A stretch of 51,466 nt of DNA from Tabrizicola sp. (lineage in GTDB: Bacteria; Pseudomonadota; Alphaproteobacteria; Rhodobacterales; Rhodobacteraceae). The notes under the pieces were generated by a model. That model was not told where the DNA came from. It did not search any database and worked only from the letters and a program-made list of their open reading frames with translations. Position numbers and translations under genes: made by a program. Shown piece after piece: positions 16,824 to 26,039 of the stretch; the first letter of the stretch is position 1, and every line of letters starts with the position of its first letter. The stretch covers positions 1 through 51,466 of the forward strand of contig JALOTD010000018.1 of the NCBI GenBank assembly GCA_025458105.1. Direction: 5' to 3'.

Positions 16824-17276
16824 ATGTCGATCGCGTCCTATCTGAAGAAGCACACCGAAGCGCTGGTGAAGGATGTCGGCATCGAGGCTGCCTGCGAAAT
16901 CACAGGCAAATCAAAGGCGACCCTGGGGCGCTACTATTCGGACAGCGACGAACATGACGACCGCTTCATGCCAATCGACGTTGTCGCGGCGCTGGAGGCA
17001 TCAAGCCGCTTTCCGCATGTGACTTCGGCCCTGGCTGATCTGCGCGGCATCACCATGTCTTATGACGGCGAGCGGCGGAACTCGACCTCTGCCGGCGTGA
17101 ATCATGATGTGGTCGCTCTGGCGCAACGGTTCGGGATGCTGATGGCCGAGTATAATCAGGCCATCGGCGATGGGAAGATCTCGGTCAACGAGGCAAAACG
17201 CCTCTTGCGTGAGACGCTGGCCATCCAGCAGGTGCTGTTGGAAATGAAGCTGAACCTGGAAGAGGAGGCGGGCTGA
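16824..17276 (+). CDS. Small conserved-looking protein, CII-like helix-turn-helix
   Basis: A 150-aa protein. Residues 1-60 (LVKDVGIEAACEITGKSKATLGRYYS, then DRFMPIDVVAALEASSRFPHVTSALA) follow the layout of phage CII-type regulators, in which a short helix-turn-helix is followed by a helix naming the target. The C-terminal half is helical and acidic. It lies on the chromosome, well outside the mobile element, next to the palindrome it might bind. It ends four bases before the convergent helicase gene. The function is inferred and weakly supported. Confidence 0.65.
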   Translation: MSIASYLKKHTEALVKDVGIEAACEITGKSKATLGRYYSDSDEHDDRFMPIDVVAALEASSRFPHVTSALADLRGITMSYDGERRNSTSAGVNHDVVALAQRFGMLMAEYNQAIGDGKISVNEAKRLLRETLAIQQVLLEMKLNLEEEAG

Positions 17277-17280
17277 GGGA

Positions 17281-18612
17281 TCAGCCCGGCCGCCGTTTCT
17301 GTCCTTCGGGACGGCGCGGCGCGAAGCTGCCGCCTTGTGGCTTGGGCGACCCCTGACGCGGTTTCTGACCCGCCCGCTGACCCGGTGCCGGAGGTTTCGA
17401 TCCCGGCTTCTGCCCGCCCTGGCGCTGCGGCCTCTGCCCACGGTTCTGCCCGGGCTTCGGCGCAGCGGCGACCACATCGGCCGCCCAAGGCGCACCGCCG
17501 ACGATCGGCAGCGGCTTTTTCAGAAGTTTCTCGATGGCCTGCAACTCACCCATCTCGGCGGGTGCGCAAAAGCTGATCGACGAGCCTTCTGCCCCCGCCC
17601 GCGCGGTGCGGCCGATGCGGTGGACATAGTTCTCCGGCACATTGGGCATGTCGTAGTTGTAGACATGGCGCACCGTTGGAATGTCGATCCCACGGGCGGC
17701 GACGTCCGTGGCGACCAGCACGTCCAACTCTCCACCCTTGAAGTCGCTGAGCGTGCGGTCGCGCTGGTTCTGGCTTTTGTTGCCGTGGATCGAGCCCACC
17801 TTGAAGCCCCAGGACGCGAGGAGTTTCGCCAGCTTCTCCGACCCATGCTTGGTCCGACCGAAAACCAGTGCCTGTTCGCCCGGGTGCTTCTTCAGGTAGT
17901 CTTCCAGAAGCTTGGCTTTGTCGCCATTGGGAATGAAGTGGACGCCCTGGCTTATCTTGTCGGCGGGCTTTCCGGGCGGGGCAACCTGTACCTTGACCGG
18001 ATCGCGCAGGTAAGTGTCGGCTATCTCGCCGATGTCCTTGGGCATCGTTGCGCTAAAGAGCAGCGTCTGGCGCTTTAGAGGGATGTGCTTGGCGATCTTC
18101 CGAAGCGAGTGGATGAAGCCCATGTCCAGCATGTGGTCGGCCTCGTCGAGGACAAGGTAGCCGCATTTCTCCAAGGACACATCGCCGCGTTCCAGAAGGT
18201 CGATCAACCGGCCAGGAGTGGCGACCAGGACATCGGTCCCGCGCGACAGGGCTTGCGCCTGCTTGAACAGCGATGCGCCGCCCACGACCATCGTGACCTT
18301 GACGGCGGTGCCCTTGGTGAAGACTTCGAAATTGTCCTTGATCTGGCTGATGAGTTCCCTTGTGGGCGCAAGGATCAGCGCGCGGACGTTCTTGGGCCCC
18401 GGCGGATGGCCGATATCGAGGAGGCGGTGGAGGAGCGGCAGCCCAAAGGCAGCGGTCTTGCCGGTGCCGGTCTGGGCAAGGCCCATCAGGTCGCGGCCCT
18501 GCATGATATGCGGGATGGCCTGCGCCTGGATCGGCGTCGGCTGTTTCAGCGTGGTCTTTTCCAACGCTTTCAGGATTTTCGGCGAAAGGCCGAGGTCGGC
18601 AAATGTGGTCAT
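17281..18612 (-). CDS. rhlE: DEAD-box RNA helicase, RhlE type
   Basis: A 443-aa ATP-dependent RNA helicase. Motifs in order are the Q motif (TPIQAQAIP), Walker A AQTGTGKT, PTRELISQI, the TPGRLIDLL region, VLDEADHMLDMGF, SAT, then in the second domain VFGRTKHGSEKL, ATDVAARGIDIP and HRIGRTARAG. A basic, Gly/Pro/Gln-rich tail of about 60 residues follows, as in RhlE proteins, and probably binds RNA. It acts in rRNA maturation or mRNA turnover in related bacteria. Confidence 0.92.
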   Translation of the reverse strand: MTTFADLGLSPKILKALEKTTLKQPTPIQAQAIPHIMQGRDLMGLAQTGTGKTAAFGLPLLHRLLDIGHPPGPKNVRALILAPTRELISQIKDNFEVFTKGTAVKVTMVVGGASLFKQAQALSRGTDVLVATPGRLIDLLERGDVSLEKCGYLVLDEADHMLDMGFIHSLRKIAKHIPLKRQTLLFSATMPKDIGEIADTYLRDPVKVQVAPPGKPADKISQGVHFIPNGDKAKLLEDYLKKHPGEQALVFGRTKHGSEKLAKLLASWGFKVGSIHGNKSQNQRDRTLSDFKGGELDVLVATDVAARGIDIPTVRHVYNYDMPNVPENYVHRIGRTARAGAEGSSISFCAPAEMGELQAIEKLLKKPLPIVGGAPWAADVVAAAPKPGQNRGQRPQRQGGQKPGSKPPAPGQRAGQKPRQGSPKPQGGSFAPRRPEGQKRRPG

Positions 18613-18951
18613 GGGAGTCCCATTCGATCAGAGGGCCTGCGACCCTCGCCCCGAGTGAATACCCGTGACCGTGCCGCAAGCGGCGCCCCTGCGTGACGGT
18701 GGGAACCAGAGTGTCCGGGTCTTTCAGAGCCTCACGCGGGCACGGACATCGGACAAGGGGCAGATGGGGCCAAGGGCCGCCAAAGTCAAGCTTGGTGTCT
18801 GATCTCGCTGACATCTGGACCTTTCTTTGGGTGGGGCGTATCAGTTGTGTCGCGTGCTATTTGCCTATGCGTATCAGGCCCGCAGCGTTGCGGATATGTC
18901 CGCACACCTCGGAACCCATTGTTCTTCAAAAAGAAATCGGATCCACCGCAA
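18613..18951. promoter_or_regulatory. Intergenic region upstream of the RND operon, with operator-like dyad
   Basis: A 339-bp gap between divergent rhlE and the RND adaptor gene. It holds a dyad at 18889-18904, TGCGGA-TATG-TCCGCA, about 48 bases before the adaptor start, a typical place for a TetR or MarR repressor of an efflux pump. No such repressor gene is next to it. Nothing else is recognised in the gap. Confidence 0.45.
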
Positions 18952-20046
18952 ATGCCGAAGCTTCATCGTGTCGTTGCCTTTTGTGTTCTTGGGGCTGCCG
19001 CAGCCTGGATCGCCACGGGCGAGTTCTCTTCGGTCGGCAGCGCTCAGGAGGCCGGGGGTCTGGAAAACCCGACCCCTGAGGCCGAGCCAGCGCCGGTCCT
19101 TCGGACGGTGGCCGCAGTCGAGCCGGTCTTTGTCGATCACGCACGGATGATCCGCTTGTCGGGGATCACGGCGGCAGACAAGCGCGCGGCGCTGGCGGCG
19201 CGGGCAGAAGGGGTGATCGACGGCCTGGCCCTGGTCAAGGGCGGGGCGGTTTCGGCAGGCGATGTGGTGATGACGCTTGAGGGGCCGGAAACGCTTGCCC
19301 AGGCCAAGATCGCCGAGATCGCCCTTGCGCAGCGCGAGCGTGAACTGGAACGGGCGGAGCGGCTCTTTGCGGGCGGCAACACACCCGAGATCGAGGTAAC
19401 GAATGCCCGGTCGGCCCGGGACGCGGCGGCGGCCGACCTTGCGCGTGCCAAGGCCGCCGTTGATCGGCTGCAGTTGAAGGCTCCTTTCGCCGGGATCGTC
19501 GAGACGTTGGATGTGGAGCTTGGCGAATGGGTGCAGACCGGCGCGCCCGTTGCGACGATCCTGGCGCTGGACCCGATCCTTATCCTGGCTGAGGTCAGCG
19601 AGCGCGACCTGGGCAGCGTGACGGTCGGGGCAAAAGCGCAGGTGCGGCTGGTCAACGGGGTAGAGCTTGAGGGCCTGGTGCGGTTGGTGGCCCGCGAGGC
19701 TTCGGCCGAGACCCGGACCTTTCCGGTCGAGATTGCACTGCCGAACCCGTCGCTCTCCCTGCCGGCAGGCATGACGGCGGAAATCCTGCTGGCCGCCATG
19801 CCAGAGAGCGCCGTGGTTGTGCCGCGGTCGGTCATCACCCTGTCAGACAAGGGCGAGCTTGGGTTGCGCGTGGTCGGTGCCGATGACGTGGCCGCCTTCG
19901 CCCCGGTGACGATCATCGACGATACGCCCGATGGTCTGGTGGTGACCGGCGTTCCTGAAGGCGTGCGGATTGTCACGGCGGGTCAGGACCTGGTGCGCAA
20001 TGGCGAGACGGTAGTGGTTGCCGCAGCCGAAGGCGCCAGCCAATGA
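18952..20046 (+). CDS. RND efflux periplasmic adaptor subunit
   Basis: A 364-aa membrane-fusion protein of the HlyD/AcrA family linking an inner-membrane RND pump to an outer-membrane channel. It has an N-terminal export signal (VVAFCVLGAAAAWIATG), a lipoyl-like half (ALAARAEGVIDGLALVKGGAVSAGDVV), a coiled-coil hairpin (IALAQRERELERAERLFAGGNTPEIE) and the second lipoyl half (LKAPFAGIVETLDVELGEWVQTGAPV). The start at 18952 is the first ATG giving a complete signal sequence; no strong Shine-Dalgarno is visible. Its stop overlaps the pump gene as ATGA. Confidence 0.88.
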   Translation: MPKLHRVVAFCVLGAAAAWIATGEFSSVGSAQEAGGLENPTPEAEPAPVLRTVAAVEPVFVDHARMIRLSGITAADKRAALAARAEGVIDGLALVKGGAVSAGDVVMTLEGPETLAQAKIAEIALAQRERELERAERLFAGGNTPEIEVTNARSARDAAAADLARAKAAVDRLQLKAPFAGIVETLDVELGEWVQTGAPVATILALDPILILAEVSERDLGSVTVGAKAQVRLVNGVELEGLVRLVAREASAETRTFPVEIALPNPSLSLPAGMTAEILLAAMPESAVVVPRSVITLSDKGELGLRVVGADDVAAFAPVTIIDDTPDGLVVTGVPEGVRIVTAGQDLVRNGETVVVAAAEGASQ

Positions 20047-23000
20047 AGATCGTCGAAACCGCGATAGCCAACGCCCGGCTGACCCTGTCGGTCCTGATCT
20101 TTCTGATGCTGGCAGGCACGGTCGCCTATATCAACATCCCGAAAGAGGCCGAGCCGGACATTCAGTTCCCGGTCCTCTACGTCAGCCTGCACTACAGCGG
20201 CATCTCGCCCGAAGACAGCGAAAGGCTGCTGTTGCGGCCGATGGAAACCGCGCTGAAGTCGATCACTGGGATCAAGAAGATGACGGCCACCGCCTATCAG
20301 GGTGGCGGCAACGTGCTGATCGAGTTTCAGGCCGGGGCCGATCTGACCAAGGCGCTGGACGATGTGCGCAGCAAGGTCGATGGGGCGCGGGCGGAACTGC
20401 CGGACGGGGCCGACGAGCCGACAGTGAACGAGGTCAATATCTCGGAGTTTCCGATCCTGGTCATCACCCTGTCAGGTGATGTGCCGGAACGAGTCCTTTC
20501 AAAGGCCGGACGCGACTTGCGCGACAGGATCGAGGACCTGCCCCCGGTCCTGGAAGCGAACCTGCAGGGCGTGCGCGACGATCTGGTCGAGGTGGTGATC
20601 GACCCCGGGAAGCTTGCGACCTATGGCTTGCGGCCCGACATTCTGATCGCGGGCTTTGCCGCCGGAAATCAGCTGGTTGCGGCCGGGGCGCTGGAAGGCA
20701 GCGAAGGGCGCTATGCCATCAAGGTGCCGTCGCTGCTGGAGACTGCCGAGGATGTGGCGAACCTGCCGATCATCTCGACCGGGACGGCGACGGTGCGGGT
20801 GCGCGATATCGCCAGTATCCTGCCGACGTTGAAAGAAGCCGAAACCGTGACCCGGCTGGACGGGCGCCCAGCCGTGGCCATCGAGGTGTCAAAGCGCACC
20901 GGGGCGAATCTGATCGAAACGGTGGACGAGGTGAAGCGCATCGCCGAAGCTTTCCGTGCGCAGCTGCCGGAAGGGGTTGAGATCAGCTTCAGCCAGGACA
21001 AGTCGAAGGACATCCGGCAACTGTTGTTCGACCTGCAGAATTCGGTCCTGACGGCGGTGATCCTGGTTTTCATCGTCATCCTGTACGCGCTGTCCGGGCG
21101 CGCCTCGATCCTGATCGGCCTGGCCATTCCGGCTTCTTTCCTGATGGGGATGCTGGCCCTGTCGCTGTGGGGGTTCACGGTCAACATCGTTGTGCTGTTT
21201 AGCCTGATCCTGGCGGTCGGCATGCTGGTGGACGATGCGATCATCGTGACCGAATTTGCCGAACGCCGGATGGCCGAGGGCATGGACAAGCGCGAGGCGT
21301 TCGCGCTGGCATCCCACAAGATGACCGGGCCGGTGACAGCAGCCACACTGACACGGGTTGCCGCCTTCTCGCCCTTGCTCTTCTGGCCGGACATCGTCGG
21401 CGAGTTCATGAAATACCTGCCGATCACGTTGATCGTGACGCTGTCGGCCTCGCTGGTCTATGCGCTGATATTCGTGCCGACCCTGGGGGCGCTGATCGCC
21501 AAACCCTTCAAGCATCCGTCGGAGCAGCGGGACGGGCTTTACATGTGGGTGGTGGGCAAGGCAGTCCGCCATCCGGTGATCGTCCTTGTGCTGGCGCTCG
21601 GTCTCTTGGGGTCGGTCCCCTATGCCTACAGCCAGTATGGCAAGGGGCTGGAGTTCTTCCCCGATGTTGAGCCTGAGTTCGGGCTTTTGTACGTCAAGGC
21701 GCGCGGGAACCTCTCGATTGCGGAAAAGGATGCGCTGGTGGCCCAGGCCGAGGCGCGCATTCTGGGCTGGCCGGGGATCGCGACGGTCTATACGCGGACC
21801 GGCAGCAACAGTGGCGGCTTCGGCGGGGACGTGGGGCCCGATGTGATCGGGACGATCCAGTACGAATTCGTCGATTGGCGCGAGCGGAAGAATGCCAACG
21901 CCATCCTGGCCGACCTGCGCGCCGCGATGGTCGGGATTCCGGGGGTGGAGATTGAGGTTTCGGTGCCTCAGGCAGGGCCCCCTACGGGCAAGGCGATCCA
22001 GATTCAGCTGTCGGCGGATGATCCGACCCATCTGAACGAGGTGGCCAAGCAAGTTGCGGACCGGCTGGCGATCGTGCCGGATGTGATCGACATCTCGAAC
22101 GGTCTGCCGCCGCCCGGCGTCGACTGGGAGTTGCGGGTCGACCGCGCGGCTGCGGCGCGCTACGGCATTGCGCCTTCGACTGTGGGGGCCATGGTGCAAC
22201 TGGTGACCGGCGGGCTGAAGCTGTCGGACTATCGGCCGGCAGGGTCTGACGATGCCGTTGATATCGTGCTGCGCCTGCCGCCCGATCAGCGGACCATCGC
22301 GGCGTTGGACCAGTTGCGGATCCAGACGGCGGATGGGTCGGTTCCGATCTCGAACTTTGTCACGCGCGAGGCGGTGCCGACCACGGGCACGCTGACCCGG
22401 CTGGACAGCGCCCGCACCGTGACCGTGCAGGCCGGTATCCGCGAGGGGGTGCAGGCCGACGAGGTGCGGCAGAAGGTCGTGGCGGCGCTGGAGGCGGCGA
22501 AGCTCGACCAGTTCGGAATCCGCTGGAAGCTTGCGGGCGAGGATGAGCAGCAGGCCGAATCCATGGCCTTCCTCGCCAATGCCTTCATTGCGGCCATCTT
22601 CCTGATCTTTGCCGTGCTTCTTGCCCAGTTCAACAGCTTCCGGTCGGTCGGGCTGGTGCTGTCGGCCATCGTCATGTCGACCATTGGCGTGTTTCTGGGC
22701 CTGATGATCATGGGCCAGCCCTTCAGCGTGGTGATGACGGGGATCGGGGTCATCGCGCTGGCGGGCGTGGTGGTGAACAACAACATCGTGCTGATCGACA
22801 CTTTCGATACCCTGCGCCGTGAGGGGAAACCGAAGATCGAGGCCATCCTGCAGACCTGCCGCGAACGTGCGAGGCCGGTGGTGCTGACGGCGTTGACCGC
22901 GATTCTGGGTGTCTTGCCCATTGCCTTTGGCCTGAACCTTGAGCTGCTGAACCACGAGGTCACCATCGGCGCGCCATCGACCCAATGGTGGATCGCGCTG

Positions 23001-23180
23001 TCCAGCGCCATCGTCTATGGTCTGGCCTTTGCGACCTGTCTGACGCTGGTCGTCATCCCGTCGCTCTTGATGCTGGTCAGCCGCTCAGACAACCCGAAGC
23101 CTTGGATCTGGCAGCGGACCAAGCGGCGGGCCTGGCACGCGGCAAACAGGGGGTCACGCGGGGCCCAGGCGGCCGAGTGA
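20043..23180 (+). CDS. RND-family efflux pump permease
   Basis: A 1045-aa inner-membrane transporter with the AcrB-type architecture: a first membrane segment near residue 15, a large periplasmic loop, a membrane bundle with the proton-relay motif GMLVDDAIIVTEFAERRM near 395, a second periplasmic loop and a second bundle with GVVVNNNIVLIDTF near 910. It drives drug, solvent or metabolite export by proton exchange. No outer-membrane channel gene is adjacent. The gene is translationally coupled to its adaptor. It is of full family length. Confidence 0.92.
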   Translation: MKIVETAIANARLTLSVLIFLMLAGTVAYINIPKEAEPDIQFPVLYVSLHYSGISPEDSERLLLRPMETALKSITGIKKMTATAYQGGGNVLIEFQAGADLTKALDDVRSKVDGARAELPDGADEPTVNEVNISEFPILVITLSGDVPERVLSKAGRDLRDRIEDLPPVLEANLQGVRDDLVEVVIDPGKLATYGLRPDILIAGFAAGNQLVAAGALEGSEGRYAIKVPSLLETAEDVANLPIISTGTATVRVRDIASILPTLKEAETVTRLDGRPAVAIEVSKRTGANLIETVDEVKRIAEAFRAQLPEGVEISFSQDKSKDIRQLLFDLQNSVLTAVILVFIVILYALSGRASILIGLAIPASFLMGMLALSLWGFTVNIVVLFSLILAVGMLVDDAIIVTEFAERRMAEGMDKREAFALASHKMTGPVTAATLTRVAAFSPLLFWPDIVGEFMKYLPITLIVTLSASLVYALIFVPTLGALIAKPFKHPSEQRDGLYMWVVGKAVRHPVIVLVLALGLLGSVPYAYSQYGKGLEFFPDVEPEFGLLYVKARGNLSIAEKDALVAQAEARILGWPGIATVYTRTGSNSGGFGGDVGPDVIGTIQYEFVDWRERKNANAILADLRAAMVGIPGVEIEVSVPQAGPPTGKAIQIQLSADDPTHLNEVAKQVADRLAIVPDVIDISNGLPPPGVDWELRVDRAAAARYGIAPSTVGAMVQLVTGGLKLSDYRPAGSDDAVDIVLRLPPDQRTIAALDQLRIQTADGSVPISNFVTREAVPTTGTLTRLDSARTVTVQAGIREGVQADEVRQKVVAALEAAKLDQFGIRWKLAGEDEQQAESMAFLANAFIAAIFLIFAVLLAQFNSFRSVGLVLSAIVMSTIGVFLGLMIMGQPFSVVMTGIGVIALAGVVVNNNIVLIDTFDTLRREGKPKIEAILQTCRERARPVVLTALTAILGVLPIAFGLNLELLNHEVTIGAPSTQWWIALSSAIVYGLAFATCLTLVVIPSLLMLVSRSDNPKPWIWQRTKRRAWHAANRGSRGAQAAE

Positions 23181-23181
23181 G

Positions 23182-23829
23182 CTAGTACATCGAGCGGCGA
23201 TAATCCGCTTCGAGCCCCTCGTCGATCTTCTGCATTTCGGCAGGATCCTGCGGCGCGCCTGTGGTCTGATCGAGGATCATCTTCAGGAGGCTTGGCATGT
23301 CCGTGCGATCCTGCCGGGCGGCCGGGTCCCAGAGGCGTGACCGCCGGAACGCCTTGGCGCAGTGCAGGTAGACCTCGGTCACGGTCACGATGATGGCCAG
23401 CGTGGGCGCGCGGTTATTGACCGCCATCTGGCGCAGGATCTCGGGGTCGGTTGACAGACGCGCGGTGCCGTTCACCCGCAGCGTATCGTCGAAGCCGGGC
23501 ACCATGAACAGGATCCCGACATTCGGGTTGGAAAGAATGTTCGCCAACGTATCGAGGCGGTTGTTGCCCGGGCGGTCCGGAATAGCCAGCGTCTGGTCAT
23601 CCAGCACCTGCACAAAGCCAGCAGGGTCGCCGCGCGGGCTGACATCGGCCTTGCCATCCTGATTCTGTGTGCCGATGCAGAGGAACGGGGCACGCCGGAT
23701 GAATTCCCGGGCATGCGGGTCCAGAACGGGCAGGGCCTTCAATGCGGCGAGGGTGTGTGTCGGCGGATAAAGCGCGCGCAGCGCCCCCTCCGAGGTGACG
23801 TCGAATTCGGATCGGACAGCAGTCGACAT
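23182..23829 (-). CDS. Pyridoxamine 5'-phosphate oxidase-family protein
   Basis: A 215-aa flavin-binding split-barrel protein. The core strand FLCIGTQNQDGKADVSPRGDPAGFVQVLD, followed by LAIPDRPGNNRLDTLANILSNPNVGILFMVPG, is typical of the PPOX group (resembling the MSMEG_1061-type subfamily) that binds FMN or F420 and reduces small molecules. The C-terminal part ends in LEADYRRSMY. It is convergent with the RND pump, one base apart. The physiological substrate is unknown. Confidence 0.82.
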   Translation of the reverse strand: MSTAVRSEFDVTSEGALRALYPPTHTLAALKALPVLDPHAREFIRRAPFLCIGTQNQDGKADVSPRGDPAGFVQVLDDQTLAIPDRPGNNRLDTLANILSNPNVGILFMVPGFDDTLRVNGTARLSTDPEILRQMAVNNRAPTLAIIVTVTEVYLHCAKAFRRSRLWDPAARQDRTDMPSLLKMILDQTTGAPQDPAEMQKIDEGLEADYRRSMY

Positions 23830-24053
23830 GAAACCTCCTCCTCCAGGCAGGGCCTGAGTTCACTTGGGTTCGGTTGCGAGGGGTGAAGCAATAAGAGCCG
23901 CTCCATCGACAAACGCAAGAAATAATTTACGCCATGAAATAATTATTGGCTGTCTTGTGGGTGTTGAAGGGTCTCCAGCGGATTGAGACCAAGTCTTCGC
24001 AGCAGAGTTGCGACGCTGGGCCCAGTATTCGTTCAGCGAATGAAGCCAAACCG

Positions 24054-24084
24054 AAACGGCCCGCTTCAGCGAAGCGGGCCGTTT
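24054..24084. terminator. Strong hairpin terminator (original terminator of tRNA-Ala)
   Basis: Arms AAACGGCCCGCTTC and GAAGCGGGCCGTTT form a 14-bp perfect stem with a 3-base loop, bounded by A and T runs so it can work both ways. It lies about 20 bp beyond the duplicated tRNA-Ala 3' end. Before insertion of the element it would have been just downstream of the tRNA gene, so it is probably that gene's native terminator. Confidence 0.8.
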
Positions 24085-24104
24085 TCAGTGAAACCGAAGT
24101 TTCT

Positions 24105-24154
24105 CTTTGGTGGAGCCAGGGAGGATCGAACTCCCGACCTCTTGAATGCCATTC
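24105..24154 (+). repeat. attL: 50-bp copy of the tRNA-Ala 3' half
   Basis: Identical over 50 bp to 38610-38659. It contains the T-arm, variable loop, 3' anticodon side and CCA end of tRNA-Ala on the minus strand and then diverges. It marks the left boundary of the integrated element. Confidence 0.93.
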
Positions 24155-24175
24155 TTCCGGTCTTGGCAGTGCTTC

Positions 24176-24290
24176 GTCCCATGTGATCCGGCAAACATCT
24201 GCAAAACAACAGTTTGCAACAAAATTCAAGTTGTCAAATTTCCACTTGATCCCATATGATCAGCCTCAGTTGTTGCAAAATTTGTTGCAA
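24176..24290. promoter_or_regulatory. Repeated sites beside attL: candidate integrase or excisionase arm sites
   Basis: Two motif families recur. TCCCATNTGAT occurs at 24177-24187 and 24250-24260, and again at 25457-25467 across the integrase stop. GTTGCAA occurs at 24272-24278 and 24284-24290, with an inverted copy TTTGCAAC at 24213-24220. A matching GTTGCAA pair lies beside attR (38547-38553 and 38558-38564). This arrangement on both sides of the core is what arm-type recombinase sites look like. The region also holds the integrase promoter. Confidence 0.5.
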
Positions 24291-24302
24291 AGGAGCCAGA
24301 TC

Positions 24303-25466
24303 ATGCCGTCCGTCGACCTCTCGAAACGCCCGTCCATCGCGAAGATCAAACACCCGGAGACGGGCACCGTCTTCTACTCCCACGACGGCACGGGGTACAA
24401 AGGCCTGCGCTTGTCTGTTGGAAAGACGACGAAGACATGGGTCTTGTCCAAGCGCATCGGGTCTTCCGTGAAGTCTGTTACCCTTGGCGCGTTCCCGGCC
24501 ATCGCGACGGGCGATCAGGCATTGGTCCTCGCCAACGCCAAGCTCGAAGAACTCGACCATGGGCGGGATGCGAAAGCATCAGGTATCAAGACCTTAGGCG
24601 ATGCCTTCGACTCACACATCAAGAACAGCACGGCGAAGCAGGCGACTCTCGACACCTACAAGATCGAGATCGACACCTACCTGACCGACCTGTTCAAGAA
24701 GCCCGTCGAGAAGGTCACGTTGCCGATGATGGAGGAGGTTGTACGCAACATTGAAAAGGCGGGCAAGGTTTCGACGGCGGAACACGTCTGCGCCCTCATC
24801 CGCATGGCATCGCGCCGGGCGTCGATCCTGCGCGGTCTCCCCTACGTTGCGGCAGAGTTGAAGGTCAAACAGAAGCCCAAGAAGAAACCGGGTATCTTGT
24901 TCGACGTAAACCAGCCGTGGCCCTGCATCGACCTTATCCGCGCGATCAGCAGCCCGACGAGGCGGGTTGCGTGGATCGTCATGCTGTTCACAGGAATCCG
25001 GTCTGGCGATGTCTGCGAACTGCGCTGGTCCCACGTTGACCTCGTCAAAGGCACGATCAAGATTGACGATTTGAAGAACCACCAGGAACGTGTGTTCCCC
25101 ATCGCGAAGGTGGTCGTCGCTGCCCTAAAGACGTTGCCCCAGCACGATGGTTGGGTGTTCCCTGCTGAGTCCAAATCCGGCCATGCCGAAGACCTCGGAC
25201 ACCTCAGCATCACCGAAACGGTCGATGGCAAGAAGCGGCAGAAGAAGCTGCTGCGCCAGCACGACACGCGCCGCCTGTTCACGACTGCCGCCCGCATGGA
25301 ATTGCTACCCTCCTACATCATCGACCAACTGCGCGGGGACACGGAGAAGTCTGTCCAGGACGTTTACGACCAAGGATCGGCATCCCACCATCACGCCAAC
25401 CAGATCGCCGAACGCATTTTCAAGCAATGCGGACTTCTACCTGAAACGCTGCTTGATCCCATTTGA
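24303..25466 (+). CDS. int: Tyrosine-type site-specific integrase
   Basis: A 387-aa recombinase with an N-terminal arm-binding domain, a central SAM-like core-binding domain (residues about 95-185, TLDTYKIEIDTYLTDLFKK) and a C-terminal catalytic domain. Catalytic residues visible are Arg233 in FTGIRSGD, His320 and Arg323 in RQHDTRR, and Tyr355 in VQDVY. AAGGAG precedes the ATG at 24303. It lies 148 bp from attL and reads into the element. It should catalyse integration into, and excision from, tRNA-Ala. The frame extends upstream through attL, but that part is not coding by content. Confidence 0.93.
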   Translation: MPSVDLSKRPSIAKIKHPETGTVFYSHDGTGYKGLRLSVGKTTKTWVLSKRIGSSVKSVTLGAFPAIATGDQALVLANAKLEELDHGRDAKASGIKTLGDAFDSHIKNSTAKQATLDTYKIEIDTYLTDLFKKPVEKVTLPMMEEVVRNIEKAGKVSTAEHVCALIRMASRRASILRGLPYVAAELKVKQKPKKKPGILFDVNQPWPCIDLIRAISSPTRRVAWIVMLFTGIRSGDVCELRWSHVDLVKGTIKIDDLKNHQERVFPIAKVVVAALKTLPQHDGWVFPAESKSGHAEDLGHLSITETVDGKKRQKKLLRQHDTRRLFTTAARMELLPSYIIDQLRGDTEKSVQDVYDQGSASHHHANQIAERIFKQCGLLPETLLDPI

Positions 25467-25658
25467 TGCGGCACCTATGTTCGTCCTGCTTGAGGGGCTG
25501 CTCTGGGTCGTGGACCGTAACCAGCCGCTGAACAACCTCATGTGGGTGATCCCCTAGCCGCGCGGCGTTCGGAATGCGGGCTAGGCCAAGGGCGCGAACC
25601 GAACGCATATCAACGGAGCGCACCGTCTCTATCGAACTTTGATAGGGGGATTCCGTTG

Positions 25659-25916
25659 ATGGACCTCGCAGAAGAAGTGCGCTCGTTGCGCGATACCGTT
25701 GGCCAGATGGCTGACCAACTGACCCGTATCGGCGTCGGCCCCAAACTCATGAAAACCCCGGAAGCCGCGGAATTCCTCGGCGTGTCACCGGAAGTGATGT
25801 TCGAGTGGCGGCAGAAGGGCGAAGGCCCGCCGTTCCTGCACATCACGGCGCGGACGCTGCGCTATGACCGGGATGACCTCATCGAATGGGCGCGTTCCCA
25901 TCGGGTAACAAAGTGA
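25659..25916 (+). CDS. AlpA-like helix-turn-helix regulator or excisionase
   Basis: An 85-aa protein with an N-terminal coiled-coil-like stretch (LAEEVRSLRDTVGQMADQLTRI) and a MerR/AlpA-type winged helix (MKTPEAAEFLGVSPEVMFEWRQKGEGPPFLHITARTLRYDRDDLIEWA). In P4-like elements such proteins control integrase expression or act as excisionase. AGGGGGA lies eight bases before the ATG. It sits directly after the integrase gene with a 192-bp gap holding a CTATC...GATAG inverted repeat near 25630. A strong hairpin follows its stop. Confidence 0.85.
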   Translation: MDLAEEVRSLRDTVGQMADQLTRIGVGPKLMKTPEAAEFLGVSPEVMFEWRQKGEGPPFLHITARTLRYDRDDLIEWARSHRVTK

Positions 25917-25917
25917 A

Positions 25918-25940
25918 GGGGCGAGATTGGTTCTCGCCCC
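25918..25940. terminator. Hairpin after the AlpA-like gene
   Basis: Arms GGGGCGAGA and TCTCGCCCC around TTGGT form a 9-bp stem, beginning two bases after the stop. No clear T tract follows. It likely ends or attenuates the regulator transcript before the primase gene. Confidence 0.6.
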
Positions 25941-26020
25941 ATTCGGTGTCGCCAAGCGCAGAGTGAATAACCGACTTATAGCGGTTTCCACGGCAGCATC
26001 GAACCGGAGTTTGAGGACCA

Positions 26021-26039
26021 ATCTCACGGAAAGTGAGAT
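26021..26039. promoter_or_regulatory. Inverted repeat enclosing the primase ribosome-binding site
   Basis: ATCTCAC and GTGAGAT flank GGAAA, and the ATG of the primase gene begins at the next base. The only Shine-Dalgarno-like bases lie in the loop. It could be a protein operator over the start or an RNA hairpin controlling primase translation. Confidence 0.55.

Noticed and set aside
20889..22985. 698-codon frame on the minus strand within the RND pump gene
   Set aside because: Shadow frame with His/Arg/Gln-rich composition typical of antisense GC-rich frames; the plus-strand pump is unambiguous.
24105..24154. A second tRNA-Ala gene at the left end
   Set aside because: Only the 3' half is present; the D arm and 5' acceptor strand are missing, so it is the att repeat.
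23946..24302. Upstream extension of the integrase frame through attL
   Set aside because: The frame is open by chance across the terminator and tRNA fragment; the ATG at 24303 has AAGGAG and begins the family-like sequence.
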